Source: Mycobacteroides sp. LB1 (lineage in GTDB: Bacteria > Actinomycetota > Actinomycetes > Mycobacteriales > Mycobacteriaceae). Taken from it: a stretch of DNA of 64,000 nucleotides. The translations under genes and the position numbers were made by a program. Of this stretch, positions 60,394 to 64,000 are shown piece by piece. Location: contig NZ_JACCFF010000001.1 of assembly GCF_013449725.1 (NCBI RefSeq), forward strand, positions 1,550,001-1,614,000. The letters are read 5' to 3'. The notes beneath the pieces are model-generated. The model was not told the origin of the DNA and ran no database searches. It saw only the letters and a list, made by a program, of their open reading frames with translations. Position 1 is the first letter of the stretch, and the number at the start of each line of letters is the position of its first letter.

Positions 60394-60843
60394 TTAGTAC
60401 TGAGTGCACACCCTCCACGAGCCGTCTTCCTTGGTGAGGGTGGCGGCGGCGGTGAGCTTGTTGTCCTCGGATTTCATGTAGTGATAGGTCACCTGTGCGG
60501 TGGCGGCATCCCCGCTGATCTTGACGTCTTTGACGTCATCCACATATCGGTTTCCGCGCGATGCCTCGGATTTGTCCTGCGCGGCAATCAGATTCTGCTC
60601 TGGAGTGACGATCGCCCGACAGCTGTTCGCCACATAGTCGGCGTACGCGCGTCGCTGCAGTGCGTCGTTCTGCGCAACAACAGCCCGCCCCACTCGGCCC
60701 TCTTCGGTGAGGCCGTCACTCGACCGGAAGATCACCGATACGGCGATACCGATCACCACGATTCCAAAGATCACCGCTCCGGCGATGAACGGGGCGATGC
60801 TGGCCCCATCCTCGGAATCCGATGCCTGTTCCTGCGGCGTCAT
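60394..60843 (-). CDS. single-pass membrane protein, function unknown
   Basis: 149 residues: an acidic cytoplasmic N-terminus, one transmembrane helix (about 18-42; IAPFIAGAVIFGIVVIGIAV), and an external domain of about 100 residues with two Cys (VANSCRAIV, WRVCTQY) that could form a disulfide. YHYMKSEDNKLTAAATL and the overall topology recall small Mce-associated or lumazine-binding-like mycobacterial proteins, without a clear match. The ATG overlaps the purT stop by 4 bp. Likely encoded with purT, rhodanese and metZ. Confidence 0.8.
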   Translation of the reverse strand: MTPQEQASDSEDGASIAPFIAGAVIFGIVVIGIAVSVIFRSSDGLTEEGRVGRAVVAQNDALQRRAYADYVANSCRAIVTPEQNLIAAQDKSEASRGNRYVDDVKDVKISGDAATAQVTYHYMKSEDNKLTAAATLTKEDGSWRVCTQY

Positions 60844-62198
60844 CGGAGATGCCTGGCGACCTGCTGCGCGCGCGTGAGCGCCAGCGCAGTGTTGGGGGCG
60901 GTCGCCAGTCCCACCCCGATGCGGCGGCGCCGGTGGGTTTCCGCGTGTCCGAACACCCGAATATCACTTTCCGGTACCTGGAGCGCCTCATCGAGCTGCC
61001 GGGGTGACGGACCGTCACCGTCTCCGTAGACCACCTCGGCGGCCGCCGGCGACACCAGGATGGTGTCGATGGGCGCACCCAAGACCGCACGCGCGTGCAT
61101 ATCGAACTCCGACAGTCGCTGTGACCGCACCGTCACAAGCCCGGAATCATAGGGCCGCGCACTCACATCGCAGAAGTACACCTCGTCACCGCGTACGAAC
61201 AGTTCGACACCGTAAACACCATGCCCGCCAAGGGCATTAACCGCCCGCGCGGCGATCGACCGTGCCAGCTCCAGGGCCGCCTGGCTCAGCGGCTGCGGCT
61301 GCCACATCTGCATCGCGTCGGTTCCGCTTTGCCGGTGCGCGATGGGCTCACAGAAGTAAAGCCTCGTCGCGCCGCCAACCCCGGCCGTCCGCACGGTGAG
61401 CAACGTGATCTCGTAGTCGATCTCCACCGCGGTCTCCACCAGCACCCGCTGGATGCCTCCGACGCTGGATGCGATGGCCTGTTCCCATGCCGGTTCGGCA
61501 TCACTGTCACGCAGCACCACCGACTGGCCTTGGCCGTATGTCGCCGACACCGGGCGCACCACCGCCGGGAAACCCGAGGTTTCGAGCACCTCGTGCAGCT
61601 CCTCGACCGAATTCGCGAACCAGAACGCGGGTGTGGGCAAGCCGAGCTCATCGGCCGCCATCCGGCGCATCGCCTCGCGGTCGCGGGCGAGTCGGACCGC
61701 CTTGACGGTAGGAATCACCTGGGCGACTTTCTGCTCGGCCACCTTGTCCAGCGCATCCCCGGACGCCGTCTCCACCAGGGGCACCACGAAACGGGGTCGT
61801 TCCTTCTCGATGAGCTCGAACAGACGCTCCGATTCATCGATCGGCGCCAGCACCGTACGGTCCGCCGCATCCTGGGCGGGTCCGCCCTCCCTGGAGTCCA
61901 CCACCACTACGTCCGCGCCCAGGCGCTGGAAGGAGATCGCCAGTTCCCTGGCCAGCTCACCCGAGCCGAGCAGCATCACGGTGGTGCGGTTCGCGTTGGA
62001 AGGTTCCGGCTGCGGCTCGGGCTTCGTGGCCTTGGCCGCTTCGGGCGTCTTGGCTGCGTTGGAACCGGACCTGGCGCCGTTTGTGGCGCGGATGGCGTCC
62101 TCGGTAACCGACCCGGATTCGACGGGCTCAGATTCGACGGTGGTGCCGGTTGACCCCGTCGAACCCTGCTCGCTGGGGGGCGAACCCTCCTGCGTCAC
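60840..62198 (-). CDS. purT: formate-dependent phosphoribosylglycinamide formyltransferase PurT
   Basis: ATP-grasp enzyme transferring formate to GAR in purine synthesis without a folate donor. About 452 aa from GTG at 62198, which has GGAGG 8 nt upstream (the frame opens at 62213). A Ser/Thr/Glu-rich extension of about 70 residues precedes the core, which begins VMLLGSGELARELAISFQRL. VRPVSATYGQGQSVV and GVELFVRGDEVYFCDVSARP then YDSG are ATP-grasp and substrate blocks. First gene of a four-gene overlapping operon that ends in metZ. Confidence 0.94.
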   Translation of the reverse strand: MTQEGSPPSEQGSTGSTGTTVESEPVESGSVTEDAIRATNGARSGSNAAKTPEAAKATKPEPQPEPSNANRTTVMLLGSGELARELAISFQRLGADVVVVDSREGGPAQDAADRTVLAPIDESERLFELIEKERPRFVVPLVETASGDALDKVAEQKVAQVIPTVKAVRLARDREAMRRMAADELGLPTPAFWFANSVEELHEVLETSGFPAVVRPVSATYGQGQSVVLRDSDAEPAWEQAIASSVGGIQRVLVETAVEIDYEITLLTVRTAGVGGATRLYFCEPIAHRQSGTDAMQMWQPQPLSQAALELARSIAARAVNALGGHGVYGVELFVRGDEVYFCDVSARPYDSGLVTVRSQRLSEFDMHARAVLGAPIDTILVSPAAAEVVYGDGDGPSPRQLDEALQVPESDIRVFGHAETHRRRRIGVGLATAPNTALALTRAQQVARHLR

Positions 62199-62275
62199 CA
62201 CGATGCCCTCCACGCCTTCTGGTCGCTCTGTTGCCCTATCGGACCGTGCCTAGCGTGCCAGATTGCCACAGGCCA

Positions 62276-62602
62276 TCAACCAAGAGTGCTGTGGACATAG
62301 CACCAACGCCAGTTCTCCCCCGGCTCGTGTGAACGCATCACTGGATGCCCGGAGGAGTGAAAATGCGCAGTGGCGTGCTGGTGGGGGCTGGAATCGCAAC
62401 AGCCGACCCGGCCACATTCCAGGCACATCCGCAAATGTGCCCACACCTGCTCGCCCAATGCCGCGCAGTCTTCGCACTCACCGGGAGTCCGGGGTTGTGG
62501 ATCTTGGCCAACGGCAGCGGCCAGCTCGGGGCATAGGCCACCGCCCGTTGTCGACCCAGCCGACTCGGATACCGCCGCCCCACGTCGAAACAGCCGTCTC
62601 AT
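62276..62602 (-). CDS. UBP-type zinc-finger protein
   Basis: 108 aa from ATG at 62602 (AGGAGGTGGGT site). The second half is a zf-UBP domain: GECEDCAALGEQVWAHLRMC, then LECGRVGCCDSSPHQHATAH, followed by HPVMRSHEPGENWRWCYVH, the Cys/His set that in eukaryotes binds the C-terminus of free ubiquitin. The frame upstream is open to 63412 but those residues are Gln/His-rich antisense to the antiporter and are excluded. It is divergent from a Na+/H+ antiporter gene 60 bp away; related mycobacterial antiporters can carry this domain. Role unknown. Confidence 0.88.
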   Translation of the reverse strand: MRRLFRRGAAVSESAGSTTGGGLCPELAAAVGQDPQPRTPGECEDCAALGEQVWAHLRMCLECGRVGCCDSSPHQHATAHFHSSGHPVMRSHEPGENWRWCYVHSTLG

Positions 62603-62662
62603 CTCTACCCACCTCCTCTGCCCGCTTACCCTGCCAGTCCGGACACCGCACACAATACGAAC

Positions 62663-64000
62663 GTGAACGTTTCCCTGCTGGCAGTACTGACGGCCGCGCT
62701 GGTGCTGGCGGCGATTTCCCGGCGATTCGGCCTTCCCTCGCCGTTGGTGCTGGTCGTGGCCGGATTGGCGGCCACCGCGATCCCCGGCTTGCCGCCCATC
62801 GAGATGGATCCCGACCTCGTGCTGTTCGTGATCCTCCCCCCGCTGCTCTACACGACGGCGCTGGAAAGTTCCTACGTCAACCTGCGTAAAAACATCAGAG
62901 CAGTAAGCGGCCTCGCCGTGATACTGCCGCTGCTCACCACCGTCGCGGTGGGCTTCGTGGCGTTCTACACCGTCCCCGAGCTGCCACTGGCCGGCGCGCT
63001 GGTGCTCGGTGCCATCGTGGCACCGCCCGACGCGGTATCGGCCACCGCCATCGGCCGACGCCTCGGACTGCCGCGCAACATCATGACGCTGCTGGGCGGC
63101 GAGAGCCTGCTCAACGACGCGACCGCGCTCACCGCGTATCGGGTGGCGATCGCCGTGGCGATCGGGCTCGGCGCCACCGTGACCGACGGGCTCAAAATAT
63201 TCGCACTCGCCGCCGTGGGCGGGCTGTTCGTCGGTTTCGTCATCGGCAAGTTGGTCAACATCATCCGGTGCAAGCTCGACGATCCATTGTCCGAGAGCGC
63301 GATCGGCCTGGTGGTGCCGTTCTTCGCGTACCTGCTCGCCGAGGAGATTCATGGCTCCGGCGTGATCGCCGTCGTGGTCGCCGGGCTCATGTTGGGTCAC
63401 CGCTCGGTGCACGCCGGATACGCCACCCGGCTACAGGACGACGCAGTGTGGAAGGCCGTTCAGCTGCTGCTGGAATCCTTCGCGTTCCTGCTCATCGGGT
63501 TGCAGCTGCCTAAGGTGATCGAAGGACTTCGGGGACTGTCCTTCAGCACCATCGTGCTGTCCTCGATCGCGGTACTGACAACGGTGATCGTGGTACGCAT
63601 CCTGTTCGTCTTCGCATTCGCCTACCTGCGGCCACCTGGCCAACGCCCCTCGGCGCGTGGGGTTTTCGTGGTGGCGTGGGCAGGTATGCGTGGCGTGGTG
63701 TCCCTGGCGATGGCCTTCGCGGTACCTCTCACCACCGTCACCGGCGAGCCACTGCCCGGACATCCGCACATCGTGTTCCTGACCTTTGTGGTCGTGGTGG
63801 GAACCCTGCTGCTACACGGTCTTACGTTGCCATGGGTGATCCGGGTCCTCGGCGTACAAAGCGATGACGAACGCAAGGACGCCCTCGCCGAGGCCGCGGC
63901 TCAGGACAAGGCCGCCCGCGCTGCCGCCGACCGTCTCGAGGAACTGCTCGATGACAACGACGGTATCGAGGACACCAACGTGCGGAGCCGTGCCGCCGAA
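62663..64000 (+). CDS. Na+/H+ antiporter, CPA1 family (C-terminus beyond window)
   Basis: 446 codons in the window, still open at base 64000. GTG start at 62663, divergent from the zinc-finger gene. About 10-12 hydrophobic segments; VAPPDAVSATAIGRRLGLPR and LLGGESLLNDATAL are the ion-binding CPA1 blocks (Asp-containing), and FVVAWAGMRGVVSLAMAFAV is the conserved later helix. After about residue 395 it becomes cytoplasmic, with Ala/Glu/Asp-rich helix (DERKDALAEAAAQDKAARAA). Exchanges sodium or potassium for protons, for pH and salt balance. Full length and any C-terminal domain cannot be judged. Confidence 0.93.
   Translation, partial: MNVSLLAVLTAALVLAAISRRFGLPSPLVLVVAGLAATAIPGLPPIEMDPDLVLFVILPPLLYTTALESSYVNLRKNIRAVSGLAVILPLLTTVAVGFVAFYTVPELPLAGALVLGAIVAPPDAVSATAIGRRLGLPRNIMTLLGGESLLNDATALTAYRVAIAVAIGLGATVTDGLKIFALAAVGGLFVGFVIGKLVNIIRCKLDDPLSESAIGLVVPFFAYLLAEEIHGSGVIAVVVAGLMLGHRSVHAGYATRLQDDAVWKAVQLLLESFAFLLIGLQLPKVIEGLRGLSFSTIVLSSIAVLTTVIVVRILFVFAFAYLRPPGQRPSARGVFVVAWAGMRGVVSLAMAFAVPLTTVTGEPLPGHPHIVFLTFVVVVGTLLLHGLTLPWVIRVLGVQSDDERKDALAEAAAQDKAARAAADRLEELLDDNDGIEDTNVRSRAAE

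Noticed and set aside
62603..63412. Minus-strand extension of the zinc-finger frame
   Set aside because: The extra 270 codons are Gln/His/Gly-rich and antisense to the antiporter; a good RBS and ATG at 62602 mark the real start.

Overview
The window is a high-GC actinobacterial chromosome segment that I read as a rapidly growing non-tuberculous mycobacterium, most likely of the Mycobacteroides abscessus/chelonae group. The reasons are gene families and gene order known from mycobacteria: PknG-GlnX-GlnH, Fgd, LpqL, MmpL, a DUF222/HNH '13E12' protein and a mycobacterial SOS box. The backbone is the M. tuberculosis Rv0389-Rv0423c neighbourhood in inverted order: thiC, thiD, hydrolase | thiG, thiS, thiO, thiE, mutT3, glnX, glnH, pknG, ackA, pta, fgd, metallo-beta-lactamase | metZ, rhodanese, purT. 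Species assignment is inference; nothing was searched.

Layout. 1-3.2 kb: the tail of a TPP riboswitch, thiC, thiD and a small hydrolase. 3.2-20 kb: an accessory block between the two halves of the thiamine locus. It holds a KstR-like TetR regulator with its own operator; a PucR regulator divergent from aldehyde dehydrogenase, copper amine oxidase, Usp and APC permease genes; a secreted metzincin-type protease with a lipoprotein, in AT-richer DNA; and gabT-gabD-agmatine deiminase-amidase. Together these look like amine/agmatine catabolism (agmatine to putrescine to GABA to succinate). 20-25.4 kb: a TauD dioxygenase, a NUDIX protein, a small secreted protein and two tandem M28 lipoprotein peptidases (LpqL and a paralogue). 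25.4-30.6 kb: an ABC-2 exporter pair directly behind thiO-thiS-thiG, headed by a complete TPP riboswitch, then divergent thiE and convergent mutT3.

30.7-43.7 kb: the translationally coupled glnX-glnH-pknG amino-acid sensing kinase module; ackA-pta with an overlapping GH38 alpha-mannosidase gene; and an F420 group (Ddn-like reductase, Fgd) with a metallo-beta-lactamase-fold hydrolase. 43.7-47.2 kb: an operon of three luciferase-like flavin monooxygenases. 47.4-49.4 kb: a DUF222/HNH nuclease gene with a near-consensus promoter, an SOS box over the start codon and an apparently leaderless transcript. 49.4-52.4 kb: a polar amino acid ABC transporter with a GNAT gene. 52.5-55.2 kb: an F420-type PPOX oxidoreductase, and a TetR regulator divergent from a carotenoid-cleavage oxygenase with a candidate operator. 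55.2-62.2 kb: MmpL with a small lipoprotein, then purT, a membrane protein, rhodanese and metZ in one overlapping operon. 62.3-64 kb: a UBP-type zinc-finger protein divergent from a Na+/H+ antiporter that runs off the window.

No rRNA, tRNA, CRISPR array, insertion sequence or prophage was seen. Most genes abut or overlap by 1-4 nt, and convergent pairs are often closed by perfect inverted repeats.
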